The notes under the pieces: model-generated
What the model was told of the DNA's origin: nothing
Databases searched by the model: none
The model's input: the letters and a program-made list of their open reading frames with translations, nothing else
Program-made: the position numbers and the translations under genes
In this document: positions 47,778 to 55,311 of the stretch, in pieces
Numbering within the stretch: the stretch's first letter is position 1
How the letters are laid out: the number at the start of each line of letters is the position of its first letter
Virus record (IMG/VR): IMGVR_UViG_3300042881_003464
Coordinates: 107,840 to 171,839 of that record
Direction: 5' to 3' (one strand)
DNA: 64,000 nucleotides
Source: a virus

Positions 47778-48803
47778 TTATTTCCAGATTGTGTTACCAT
47801 CAGGACCTTTGAGATCCTTACGCCAGTTATCTTGAATCAGTTTAATAACTGATTGAGGCATGTGTACATATTCTAGTTCTTCGCTCATTTTTGCACCGTT
47901 CTTGTAGCTCCAGTCAAAGAATTTAAGAATAGCACGTCCGGTAAGCGGATCAGCTTGTTGCTTGTGCATTAGAATAAAACTTGCACCTGTTGCAGGCCAA
48001 GCCTCTTTACCAGTTTGCCATGTCAACAACAGATACATTCCTGGTGCATTAGCCCAATCTGCATTGGCTGCTGCTGCTTTGAATGTGTCGTCGCTTGGTT
48101 GAACAAAGTTACCATCGCGATTTTTCAATTGTGCGTGAGCAATTTTGTTTTTCTTTGCATAAGCATATTCTACATAACCAAAGGCACCTTTGATACGTTG
48201 TACTTGTGCTGCTACACCTTCGTTGCCTTTGCCGCCTATACCAACTGGCCATTTAACTGCTGTGCCTTCGCCCACTGTCTTTTGGAAGTCAGCATTGGCC
48301 TTGCCAAGGTAGTTGGTCCACACGAATGTTGTACCAGAGCCATCTGCACGATGAATTACAGTGATATTAATGGCAGGTAGATTTACACCGGGATTCAAAT
48401 CAGTGATTGCTTTGTCGTTCCACTTGGTAATTTTGCCTAGGTGAATGTTAGCTACTACATCACTAGTTAGTTTTAACTGTCCAGCTGCGATACCATCTAG
48501 ATTAACAACAGGCACAACTCCGCCAATTATAGCAGGAAACTGCATTAGACCTTCTTTGTCTAATTCTTCAGGCTTTAGTGGCATGTCACTAGCACCAAAG
48601 TCAACTGTCTTGGCTTTGATTTGACGAATTCCACCACCAGAACCAATTGATTGATAATTTAGACCAATACCTGTGGCTGCTTTATATGCTTCAGCCCATT
48701 TGGCATAGATAGGATAAGGAAAAGTAGCACCTGCGCCTGTTAGATCAGCAGACCAGGCATTAAATGACAGCACCGTCAATGCCGCGTACAAAAGTTTTTT
48801 CAT
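47778..48803 (-). CDS. pstS: Periplasmic phosphate-binding protein PstS, 341 aa
   Basis: Start ATG at 48803 gives signal peptide KKLLYAALTVLSFNAWSA. Mature part opens DLTGAGATFPYPIYAKW and contains YQSIGSGGGIRQI, VDFGASDMPL and RADGSGTTFVWTNYL, the residues that bind phosphate in PstS. High-affinity phosphate capture for the host Pst ABC importer. Known as an auxiliary gene in cyanophages; here it is paired with a porin. Confidence 0.95.
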   Translation of the reverse strand: MKKLLYAALTVLSFNAWSADLTGAGATFPYPIYAKWAEAYKAATGIGLNYQSIGSGGGIRQIKAKTVDFGASDMPLKPEELDKEGLMQFPAIIGGVVPVVNLDGIAAGQLKLTSDVVANIHLGKITKWNDKAITDLNPGVNLPAINITVIHRADGSGTTFVWTNYLGKANADFQKTVGEGTAVKWPVGIGGKGNEGVAAQVQRIKGAFGYVEYAYAKKNKIAHAQLKNRDGNFVQPSDDTFKAAAANADWANAPGMYLLLTWQTGKEAWPATGASFILMHKQQADPLTGRAILKFFDWSYKNGAKMSEELEYVHMPQSVIKLIQDNWRKDLKGPDGNTIWK

Positions 48804-48838
48804 GTGTAATCTCCATTTTGTGTGCAATGCACAAAGAA

Positions 48839-48873
48839 TATTTAAACACAATGGTATTACAACTGTGTTACAA
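48839..48873 (-). promoter_or_regulatory. Candidate Pho box and -10 of pstS
   Basis: On the - strand, heptamers TTGTAAC (48873-48867) and TTGTAAT (48862-48856), four bases apart, and a weaker TTGTGTT (48851-48845) give an 11-base periodicity, as in PhoB sites. TAAATA at 48844-48839 lies 11 bases after the second heptamer, where the -10 should be. Confidence 0.55.
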
Positions 48874-48896
48874 AATGGCAGTTTGGAGAAATTAAA

Positions 48897-49097
48897 TTAC
48901 ATGCCGCGGGAGTTATAGTGTTTGACGTAGACGCAGCGAGGGCTAACCTTGTATCCCTCTGTATACCAAGTGGCTCTTATACGGTCACGTTCACGTATAC
49001 AGCTTTCATAGTCAGGTTGTGGTGCTTGAATAATGCCTTTGCTTTGGGTCTGTCCCAAAGGTTGTGCCAAATACATGCTGATGATCAATATCCACAT
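48897..49097 (-). CDS. Small putative secreted protein, 66 aa
   Basis: N-terminal MWILIISMYLAQPLGQ is a possible signal or membrane segment. The rest is polar with two Cys (ESCIRERDRIRATW, PRCVYVKHYN), maybe forming a disulphide in the periplasm. TAAATA lies 6 bases upstream of the start. Function unknown. Confidence 0.55.
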   Translation of the reverse strand: MWILIISMYLAQPLGQTQSKGIIQAPQPDYESCIRERDRIRATWYTEGYKVSPRCVYVKHYNSRGM

Positions 49098-49114
49098 ACT
49101 GATATTTATTCATG

Positions 49115-49137
49115 AAAAAGCCCGCCGAAGCGGGCTT
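49115..49137 (-). terminator. Terminator of the tmRNA gene
   Basis: Stem AAGCCCGC-TTCG-GCGGGCTT followed by TTTCAT on the - strand. The same CCCGC-TTCG-GCGGG hairpin ends the pqqA unit at 55127. Confidence 0.8.
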
Positions 49138-49475
49138 GCTATTTTGGGTTACAAGGCATAACTGCCCCGGAGGTTACGCTGCGAGAGCGAATACCTCGTC
49201 GTTAGCTGCGTTTGCAGTTACTATGTTTCGCTGATTACGTCAGTCGACTCTCGTGTTGTCTGCTTGCCTACTCTTGACCCTGTCGAAACCATGTCTGGCC
49301 CATCATAAAGAGACTGACGATTAAGTATGTTGCGTTCTGGAGGCAGTGGGCCGCAGCCCAATCTGTTCCATTCGCTTTCGGTATAGTAGTACATGTCTAC
49401 TGGCATACAATCTCCTTATGGTGGACCAGGCGGGAGTCGAACCCGCGTCCAGAACCCTTTTCAGTTTGCTTCATA
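49138..49475 (-). ncRNA. ssrA: Circularly permuted (two-piece) tmRNA
   Basis: Order on the - strand is acceptor piece first, coding piece second. The acceptor piece holds GGACGCGGGTTCGACTCCCG and ends CTGGTCC-A-CCA at 49419. After a 117-base intervening segment (49418-49302) the coding piece begins GGGCCAG at 49301, then GGTTTCGACAGGG, the tmRNA D-region. Acceptor stem GGGCCAG/CTGGTCC has the G3-U70 alanine identity pair, and AGGGTC/GGTTCT can form helix P2. The tag frame starts at the GCA resume codon (49215) and encodes ANAANDEVFALAA, stop TAA at 49176-49174. Hairpins and the terminator follow. The 5' edge of the acceptor piece is approximate. Frees stalled ribosomes and tags proteins for proteolysis. 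Confidence 0.88.
49221..49406 (-). CDS. Possible 61-aa ORF across the tmRNA intervening segment
   Basis: Starts with ATG 13 bases after the tmRNA acceptor CCA and has a strong ribosome-binding site (TAAGGAG, 5-base spacing). The first 35 codons (MPVDMYYYTESEWNRL..) fill the intervening segment and look protein-like; the rest reads through the tmRNA coding piece. Either an overlapping gene, or a chance frame made by a structured spacer. Confidence 0.35.
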   Translation of the reverse strand: MPVDMYYYTESEWNRLGCGPLPPERNILNRQSLYDGPDMVSTGSRVGKQTTRESTDVISET

Positions 49476-49610
49476 CAACAATTCTTTTAGCTGTTCGCAG
49501 TATTGCTGACACTGTCCACAGTTGTGATCCAATTCCATGATGCGTTTAACCAATTCTTCTTTGGTTTGAAAATCTGATTCACGGATATTTCTACATACAC
49601 AGACTATCAT
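49461..49610 (-). CDS. Bfd-like [2Fe-2S] ferredoxin, 49 aa
   Basis: Too short for most gene callers. Reads MIVCVCRNI at the start and CGQCQQYC near the end: Cys4-x-Cys6 and Cys31-x2-Cys34, the pattern of bacterioferritin-associated ferredoxin (C-x-C...C-x-x-C), though the spacing between the pairs is shorter (24 instead of about 31 residues). Bfd reduces and releases iron from bacterioferritin. It ends next to the tmRNA acceptor piece and may be co-transcribed with it. Confidence 0.7.
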   Translation of the reverse strand: MIVCVCRNIRESDFQTKEELVKRIMELDHNCGQCQQYCEQLKELLYEAN

Positions 49611-49622
49611 ATTTAATACACT

Positions 49623-50207
49623 TTACAATGATTGACCAATCTTGTCAAGTATGATGTTGACCACTTGGTTACTCAACACCACTTCGTAGTGATTAAGAGG
49701 CATCTCAATAAGTTCAAAGTCCTGTCTACTGCGCATGCTCTTGATAGTCACAACACCATCATTGGGCTCTTTGATCCAAGGACTTTGTCCTTTGGTAGTA
49801 ACAATTTGAGTCCAATTTGGAGGCGCTGCGATTTTTTGGCTATCCATCATTGGTGCACTCATTGTTCCAATGTCTTTCATAAGTCTACTGAAAGGCAAAA
49901 AATACTTGGCAAAGTCAGCTTGCTCGCTACCACCATAAGGTGTGCTTAGACTCACGCCACCGCGAGTGGTCTCGCGATAATGATCAGCCAGATACAAGCT
50001 GTAGATACCACCAAGGCTATGACTGACAAAAAACAGTCTTTCAGCATCATCAAGTGTGCCCATCATGGTCTGTAAGTTATGATCAAACCCATCTTCACTT
50101 CGATATTCCAGCATGATGTCTGGTTCTTCGAATTGATCTCTTACAAACTGTCTGATATGTGTGAAGCTTTCAGCAGTGGCACTAGCCCCGTGTATATAGA
50201 CGATCAT
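49623..50207 (-). CDS. Alpha/beta-hydrolase (lipase/esterase-like), 194 aa
   Basis: MIVYIHGASATAESF gives the oxyanion-hole HG; LFFVSHSLGGIYSLYLAD has the nucleophile elbow S-H-S-L-G-G; EPNDGVVTIKS and NHYEVVLS hold the Asp and His. Cytoplasmic, no signal peptide. Substrate unknown; might be an esterase acting on host lipids or glycans. Confidence 0.75.
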   Translation of the reverse strand: MIVYIHGASATAESFTHIRQFVRDQFEEPDIMLEYRSEDGFDHNLQTMMGTLDDAERLFFVSHSLGGIYSLYLADHYRETTRGGVSLSTPYGGSEQADFAKYFLPFSRLMKDIGTMSAPMMDSQKIAAPPNWTQIVTTKGQSPWIKEPNDGVVTIKSMRSRQDFELIEMPLNHYEVVLSNQVVNIILDKIGQSL

Positions 50208-50210
50208 ACA

Positions 50211-50438
50211 TTATTTTGCCTTGGCTTCTTGCTCTTTTGCCGCACGAACTTTTTCAGCGTCTTCTTTGGTTATATAACGCACATTTGTGTCGTCAAATGG
50301 GACTATTTTCCATCCCCATGATTTCCAATATTTTGCAACTAGGTTGTTGATTATCAATATAGCCCCTGCAAGCACAATAGAGGTAATTGAAATTAATATA
50401 CTCGAGGCCAGAAAAAAGGCCGCTTGATCCATGTTCAT
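50211..50438 (-). CDS. Small membrane protein, 75 aa
   Basis: One clear transmembrane segment (AAFFLASSILISITSIVLAG extended by AILII) and a charged C-terminal tail of Lys/Glu/Ala. A TAAATA box lies 25 bases upstream. Could be a holin- or spanin-like accessory, but nothing specific supports this. Confidence 0.6.
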   Translation of the reverse strand: MNMDQAAFFLASSILISITSIVLAGAILIINNLVAKYWKSWGWKIVPFDDTNVRYITKEDAEKVRAAKEQEAKAK

Positions 50439-50479
50439 ATGTTGTTCCTGTAAACTGCTGTGTATTTAAGTAAAATCTA

Positions 50480-50896
50480 TCATTGATACTTGACATCCTG
50501 CATGCTGTACAGCAAAAAGTTGTGTGCAACACTGTCAAATCTTATTTTGAACATGCACACTCCGGGCTCGTCAAGATACCCATAACTGCGTTTGATGCCA
50601 CCCTTGCGTAATCGGTATACACAAAAGTGATCTAGATCTCTAAGTGGTTCTCCTCCCAGTTCTATCAGTTCAACTACGACTGCGCTTTCTGTGTCTGTTC
50701 TTTCTATGACTTCTATGCCTATGCTAGATATTGATTGGGTATTGTGTTCAAAGTCAAATCTTGTTAGGCCGGGTTCAATCACAACTGAAAGCATGGGATC
50801 TCCCAGCACTCGCCATTGAATAGCATCTGGATTGCCTTTAGATCTTGCGTATAGCGAAAGTTTTTTTAGATTTTTTGGCTTCAAGATATTGTTCAT
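50480..50896 (-). CDS. Hypothetical protein, 138 aa
   Basis: Overlaps the radical SAM gene upstream by 59 bases, unusually long for this genome, so the true start may be later (Met35 at 50794). Beta-rich, acidic, with repeated I-E-V and VVVELIEL strands. Not recognised. Confidence 0.5.
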   Translation of the reverse strand: MNNILKPKNLKKLSLYARSKGNPDAIQWRVLGDPMLSVVIEPGLTRFDFEHNTQSISSIGIEVIERTDTESAVVVELIELGGEPLRDLDHFCVYRLRKGGIKRSYGYLDEPGVCMFKIRFDSVAHNFLLYSMQDVKYQ

Positions 50897-52385
50897 ATAC
50901 TTCCTGCTGTTCTCTTAACATACGATCTGCTTCTTGCCCGTCACGGTCTCCAAAACCCAGTTCCTGTTGCAGTTCTAGAAATCTTCTATAACGGTGAAAA
51001 CGTGTTTCATATGTGTTGTCTGGATTGGTTGGTGTGTGCCAAAAAATATGACTCCAACCTTTGACCACTTGCTCACGTTCAAAGTGATAGTAGTTGCGTA
51101 GTCGGTCATCATTGGTCAATGGCACTTGATCACCCAGCGTAAATGGCGATGAAATTGCCACACGCAAACTACCATCTCGGGCCCAATGGCGATATTTGCG
51201 CAGTAGGTTAAGCGTTTGTTCAAAGTCTTCTTCGGTTTCCATGGGGTAGCCAGCCATGAATAACCATACCTGGTTGATACCATTGTCGTGTAGTTGATTG
51301 GCAGTGTAGTCTATGTCTGCGTTACTGAACTTCTTGCGCATGTCATATCGTATGCGTTCACTGCCACTTTCAACACCAATGATCCATTCAAGGCAACCTG
51401 CACGTCCTGCTAGTTCAAAATCTTTAGGTGGCTGATTTTCTCTGCCACGAAATATAGCGTAACCACTGTAGCGTAGAGTACGAGGCAAGTGATCAGCTAG
51501 ATACTGATTCATTTTGCGATAGTTTGGTATACTACCGTTTATCAAGTTACCACTGAATCTAAAAAAGTCAATACCAGTGCGATGATAACTTTCAATCATT
51601 TCTTTTGCCAAGAGCTCGCCATCTTTAAAAATATACCGGGGCCATAGATGCTCAACATCACAGAATGTGCATCGACGCACACAACCTTTGCTGTCTGTGA
51701 TCAGTAGATAACGATCTGATGGATTAAATCTTTGATATAGATCAAAATCATAATTGTCCCAGTCTGGTATAGGAACCTGATTTAAATCAGCAGATGTCTG
51801 CGGCGGTGAATCTACAACTCCATATAAGTCTTGTTTGATTACGTCGATTATAAAGCTTTCTGCATCTCCAGTAACAGCACAGTCAATCATGCCTTGTTCA
51901 ACAAGCCAACGTGCTCTGCTGCCAGTGGCATGTGTATCACCGGTGTATTCTCCCTGTGTGAGAATTTCTAGACCTCGACCACCTGCTAGTATTTTTACGC
52001 CCGGCAACCACCTTCTAATACTGTAGCACATCAAGGTAAGATAGGTTTCACTCATCACACTGAACACACTCAAACCCATGATGTCTGGATCATAGTCGCG
52101 TTTGATCTGCAAGAGTTTGCGTCTATTCCATTTTAGTATATCAATAAACACACGTCTTGGCAGTTTGCGATCTGGATTAGGACCCTGACTAATATAGAAC
52201 AGTAGTTCTGGCCAGTAGCATTTGTCCACAAAGTCAGCCACAAATTCAGCTGCCAGGTCCACTGGCACTGCACTGATTCCTGCTTTGTTGAGACAGGCAC
52301 TGAGCAACGCAGGAGCCGTGGCAGGCCATCCCGGAGTTTGATAGGGCAAGCTGGCTATCACAATGGTTCGTTTATTTGAGCTCAT
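50838..52385 (-). CDS. B12-binding radical SAM protein, 515 aa
   Basis: N-terminal cobalamin-binding-like Rossmann domain (PDIMGLSVFSVMSETYL, VKILAGGRGLEIL). Radical SAM motif CVRRCTFCD near residue 235, then LEWIIGVESGSERIR and WLFMAGYPMETEEDF typical of the class B methylthiotransferase/methylase-like family. May methylate or rearrange an unreactive carbon. Overlaps the upstream methyltransferase-like gene by 14 bases, which suggests a two-step modification. Confidence 0.85.
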   Translation of the reverse strand: MSSNKRTIVIASLPYQTPGWPATAPALLSACLNKAGISAVPVDLAAEFVADFVDKCYWPELLFYISQGPNPDRKLPRRVFIDILKWNRRKLLQIKRDYDPDIMGLSVFSVMSETYLTLMCYSIRRWLPGVKILAGGRGLEILTQGEYTGDTHATGSRARWLVEQGMIDCAVTGDAESFIIDVIKQDLYGVVDSPPQTSADLNQVPIPDWDNYDFDLYQRFNPSDRYLLITDSKGCVRRCTFCDVEHLWPRYIFKDGELLAKEMIESYHRTGIDFFRFSGNLINGSIPNYRKMNQYLADHLPRTLRYSGYAIFRGRENQPPKDFELAGRAGCLEWIIGVESGSERIRYDMRKKFSNADIDYTANQLHDNGINQVWLFMAGYPMETEEDFEQTLNLLRKYRHWARDGSLRVAISSPFTLGDQVPLTNDDRLRNYYHFEREQVVKGWSHIFWHTPTNPDNTYETRFHRYRRFLELQQELGFGDRDGQEADRMLREQQEVYEQYLEAKKSKKTFAIRKI

Positions 52386-53373
52386 ACACCAAGGTCATGA
52401 ATTCAAATTGATGCTGTGACAGCGCAGCAAAAGGACTGGAGATGTCGGTCAGGGTGTACTTGCTTAACTGATAACCAAAATCACCCAGTATGGTATCAAA
52501 CCAAGCTTTGTTTGGGCATCCCACTCGAGTTTCCATGTCAGTGGGATGAAAGCCTTTCCAGGCCACAGTGGCATCTTCCAACCACCAATAAACCAGTGGC
52601 ACTGGATGGGCGGCAATCACAGGAGGATTCCAGTTTTGTATGATAATTGTTTTGGGTCTAGACCGAGTGATAGCACGCATGATACCAAAGTGATCAGTAA
52701 CAATGTTCATGATCGCTGCTAATATCACTGTGTCGCGATCATAACACAAGGCTTCGGTTTCTCCTAGATCGTTTATGTTACTCAGCACTGCACGAAAACG
52801 ATGGCGCAGTGGATTGTTCAGTGCCAGCATTTCATCAGCGATGCTTAGACAATCACTTTTGATGTTGGTGACTATCACGTGCTCGGCATCATTGTGCAAA
52901 CACACAGTGCCTAGCAAGCCAATATGTGTGCCAAAGTCTATGATTTTTCTGTGTTTGATTGAGTCAAGGTTATCCACCAATGCGAGCTTGAGTCTCACTA
53001 TATCAAATGCATCAAGTTGCCAGGTTGGGTCTCTTTGGAATTTTTCAAAAGGTATATTGGGATCTAACCAGATGTCGGCGCTGAAGCCGTGTTGGGTGAT
53101 ACATTCCTGTTGAATGTGTAGTGGAAGGTTTGCAAAGTGATCTGGGGTCGCGCAGTCAGGCCAGCTGGGATCTTTGATGTTTTCATAGCTACGTTGCCAT
53201 GCTTGTTGATTGCGAATATCGTAGCCTGGATCACGATTGGGATTGGTTCGTTCTGCTAGATAGGCTTTTCTACTTGCGTACTCATAGATGTCAAGTGGGA
53301 ACATATGATCTAGTACCTGTTGATACATAGATTGGTTTATGCCATAGGAAGTTAGCAGATCTTGGTTATGCAT
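52372..53373 (-). CDS. Putative class I SAM-dependent methyltransferase, 333 aa
   Basis: ATG at 53373 chosen over a GTG five codons upstream. Residues 135-260 look like a Rossmann methyltransferase: KIIDFGTHIGLLGTVC (motif I), HVIVTNIKSDCLSIAD (motif II), TVILAAIMNIVTDHFG (motif IV area) and PKTIIIQNWNPP. Coupled to the B12 radical SAM gene. Substrate unknown. Confidence 0.65.
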   Translation of the reverse strand: MHNQDLLTSYGINQSMYQQVLDHMFPLDIYEYASRKAYLAERTNPNRDPGYDIRNQQAWQRSYENIKDPSWPDCATPDHFANLPLHIQQECITQHGFSADIWLDPNIPFEKFQRDPTWQLDAFDIVRLKLALVDNLDSIKHRKIIDFGTHIGLLGTVCLHNDAEHVIVTNIKSDCLSIADEMLALNNPLRHRFRAVLSNINDLGETEALCYDRDTVILAAIMNIVTDHFGIMRAITRSRPKTIIIQNWNPPVIAAHPVPLVYWWLEDATVAWKGFHPTDMETRVGCPNKAWFDTILGDFGYQLSKYTLTDISSPFAALSQHQFEFMTLVYELK

Positions 53374-53426
53374 GCAATGAGTATACACTAAATTTGGGCT
53401 AATGTCAACCCTAGGTATTTGAAGTG

Positions 53427-53726
53427 TTATTTAGAATAGGTGTGCATGTTCACGCCCGATTGCACCACACAAAACAGTTCATCGTTCCAGCGTTCTACCA
53501 CAGTAAAACTACCTGAGTCTGGGTTGACAAAAATAATGGTTTCAAATTGAACTAGTTCGTTATTGATTCCACGATTTGATACGCCGCGTAACAACGGCCG
53601 TTCAGCACTGTTGTTAATAACTTCTCTGACCACTGGCCAGCTCTCGCAGATCAAGATTGATTGTACTGTTTCAGCGTGAGATACCACTGCTGTCAACAGG
53701 GCAATGCAAGCCACAATGGTTCTCAT
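53427..53726 (-). CDS. Small secreted protein, 99 aa
   Basis: ATG at 53726 behind AGGA and 18 bases after TAAATA. Signal peptide MRTIVACIALLTAVVSHA with A-x-A cleavage; mature part contains two Cys (ILICESWPVV, ELFCVV), possibly a disulphide. Periplasmic protein of unknown function. Confidence 0.65.
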   Translation of the reverse strand: MRTIVACIALLTAVVSHAETVQSILICESWPVVREVINNSAERPLLRGVSNRGINNELVQFETIIFVNPDSGSFTVVERWNDELFCVVQSGVNMHTYSK

Positions 53727-53764
53727 ATAGTGTCCTAAAACACTATTTACCATTGTGGCTGTGT

Positions 53765-54328
53765 TTAACTCACGCCGTGGTTACCATTACGAAAGCCAAT
53801 AGTGCCACCTTCTGCTGTGATGCGCTTGATAACATCTTCAAACAGTATGGGTGCAAAGTCTGTATGCTCCACACACACGCAGTGATACCTAGCATCAATC
53901 TCGTTGTTCTTCATGACTCGATTGGCATGCAGGTGTCCGTGTATGTTGGTACCAAATCTTGCCAGGCTTTCTTCGTGAATTGGAATATGGCTAAGGATCA
54001 TTCCGTTCATCACATGATAAGCACGTAGTTCACGAAAGTATTCACGGTATTCGTCATCACGAAAGATATCATGATTTCCACGAATAAGAACCTTGTCACC
54101 ATTAAGGCGTGCCATGGTCTTAAGAGCCTTGCGATTAATCACAACATCACCCAGGTGATACACTTTGTCGTTGGGTCTCACACGTTCGTTCCAGCGGCGT
54201 ACCATTTCATCGTCCATTTCTTCTGCACTGGTAAATGGTCTCAGTGGCGAGCCATCTGCTCGCTTGAACACCGTGCAGGTTTTTTCGTGACCAAAATGTG
54301 TGTCACTCACTAACCAAACAGCAGGCAT
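53765..54328 (-). CDS. Calcineurin-like metallophosphoesterase, 187 aa
   Basis: The metal-binding series is complete: VSDTHFGH (I), YHLGDVV (II), RGNHD (III), LSHIPIH (IV) and NIHGHLH (V). Single-domain cytoplasmic enzyme, usually a phosphodiesterase or phosphatase of small molecules or RNA ends. Preceded by GGAGG and a strong promoter at 54354. Confidence 0.9.
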   Translation of the reverse strand: MPAVWLVSDTHFGHEKTCTVFKRADGSPLRPFTSAEEMDDEMVRRWNERVRPNDKVYHLGDVVINRKALKTMARLNGDKVLIRGNHDIFRDDEYREYFRELRAYHVMNGMILSHIPIHEESLARFGTNIHGHLHANRVMKNNEIDARYHCVCVEHTDFAPILFEDVIKRITAEGGTIGFRNGNHGVS

Positions 54329-54353
54329 TAGGCCCTCCTTTCTTTAATTGTGT

Positions 54354-54382
54354 AGTATAACAGCAACGGACTATTTGGTCAA
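54354..54382 (-). promoter_or_regulatory. Sigma70-type promoter of the metallophosphoesterase
   Basis: TTGACC (54377-54382), 17-base spacer, TATACT (54354-54359); overlaps the end of the phosphatase gene. Confidence 0.8.
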
Positions 54383-54898
54383 CCTACGTTGCTTTTTGGC
54401 ATCTGCCAAAATAAAAACCTTTTCATTGTCCGTGGTCCAATCCTCTGCTAAAGCCACGCCATTGATGCTGTGCTTTTCCTCAGGATCATATCCCAGGCCA
54501 AGACTTTCCATCATTAGATGCTTGACCAAGAGATTGGGACTGCGAAAGTCTTCGGTATCCTGGAAACCCATGAGTACTCCAACTTCTGCAACAGCACCGC
54601 TACGACACACTCCAGCATGGCAATGCACAACCACGTTCATGGAATTAGCCAAGGCGTGTTGCAGGCACTCTACTAGTTGCTTGGCCTGCTCAGGACTACA
54701 ACGCCAGGATTCATCTATGCTACGATCCGTAGCTTCAATGTCTAGAAAAAAGAACTGATGCCGCTCCTTGAATGTGTATTTGGGCTCAGGAAACTCTACA
54801 CCGGGATCCACTATCTGTATCAGCATGGAATTTACACCTGGATCGTAGTGGTGTCCCCTAATTACTTCACTCAATGAAATGTTTTGAATCCAAGGCAT
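54371..54898 (-). CDS. Dual-specificity/tyrosine phosphatase-like protein, 175 aa
   Basis: The signature loop NVVVHCHAGVCRSGAV (H-C-x5-R-S) near residue 93 is intact, with an upstream Asp-containing loop. Family members dephosphorylate proteins or nucleotides and inositols; many phages encode one of unknown target. Next to another phosphatase gene but under separate transcription. Confidence 0.8.
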   Translation of the reverse strand: MPWIQNISLSEVIRGHHYDPGVNSMLIQIVDPGVEFPEPKYTFKERHQFFFLDIEATDRSIDESWRCSPEQAKQLVECLQHALANSMNVVVHCHAGVCRSGAVAEVGVLMGFQDTEDFRSPNLLVKHLMMESLGLGYDPEEKHSINGVALAEDWTTDNEKVFILADAKKQRRLTK

Positions 54899-54975
54899 AC
54901 TGGTTCCTTAAAGTTTAATGAAAATCACTATACATAATTGTGCAGATTACGCAAGATTCAGCATGACCTGTGCCA

Positions 54976-54981
54976 TATAAT
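54976..54981 (+). promoter_or_regulatory. -10 box of pqqA
   Basis: TATAAT 50 bases upstream of the pqqA start; no clear -35 at the expected distance, so an activator may be needed. A short hairpin (CATACT..AGTATG, about 54988-55004) lies in the leader. Confidence 0.5.
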
Positions 54982-55030
54982 AGAGCTACATACTAATGCA
55001 GTATGTTAATTTTATCAAAGGAGAACTAAC

Positions 55031-55105
55031 ATGGCATGGACTACACCTTCAGCACAAGATATGCGTTTTGGTTTTGAAATCACCATGTATATCGCTAATC
55101 GCTAA
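55031..55105 (+). CDS. pqqA: PQQ precursor peptide PqqA, 24 aa
   Basis: Far below usual gene-calling limits. The C-terminal half reads MRFGFEITMYIANR, essentially the consensus of bacterial PqqA, with Glu16 and Tyr20 in the E-x3-Y arrangement that becomes the PQQ ring; an aromatic W3 and P6 also match. Radical SAM PqqE joins these two residues after PqqD presents the peptide. It has AAGGAG six bases before the ATG, a TATAAT box and a tight terminator, and is alone on the + strand between - strand genes. No pqqB-E genes are seen here, so host enzymes would process it. Confidence 0.88.
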   Translation: MAWTTPSAQDMRFGFEITMYIANR

Positions 55106-55124
55106 TAGTTGTTAGTGATCAAGA

Positions 55125-55149
55125 CAGCCCGCTTCGGCGGGTTTTTCTT
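55125..55149 (+). terminator. Terminator of pqqA
   Basis: Stem CCCGC-TTCG-GCGGG (55128-55141) followed by T5CT3. Confidence 0.85.
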
Positions 55150-55228
55150 TGGTACCCCCACTCCGATTCGAACGGAGAACAACTGCTCCTTTTGAGAGAG
55201 CCGACTTTGCCAATTTGTCCATGGGGGC
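55150..55228 (-). tRNA. tRNA-Leu(CAA)
   Basis: Acceptor stem GCCCCCA/TGGGGGT, anticodon loop CTCAAAA, CCA encoded. The variable arm is only about 7 nt, unusual for Leu. Confidence 0.85.
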
Positions 55229-55231
55229 ATT

Positions 55232-55310
55232 TGGTCTCCCTGGCTGGATTCGAACCAGCGATCTCTGGTCCCCCAGACCAGCACTCTAGACCAGACTGAG
55301 CCACAGGGAG
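55232..55310 (-). tRNA. tRNA-Pro(GGG)
   Basis: Cloverleaf with stem CTCCCTG/CAGGGAG, anticodon loop CTGGGGG, canonical GTTCGAAT T-arm and encoded CCA. Confidence 0.92.
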
Positions 55311-55311
55311 T

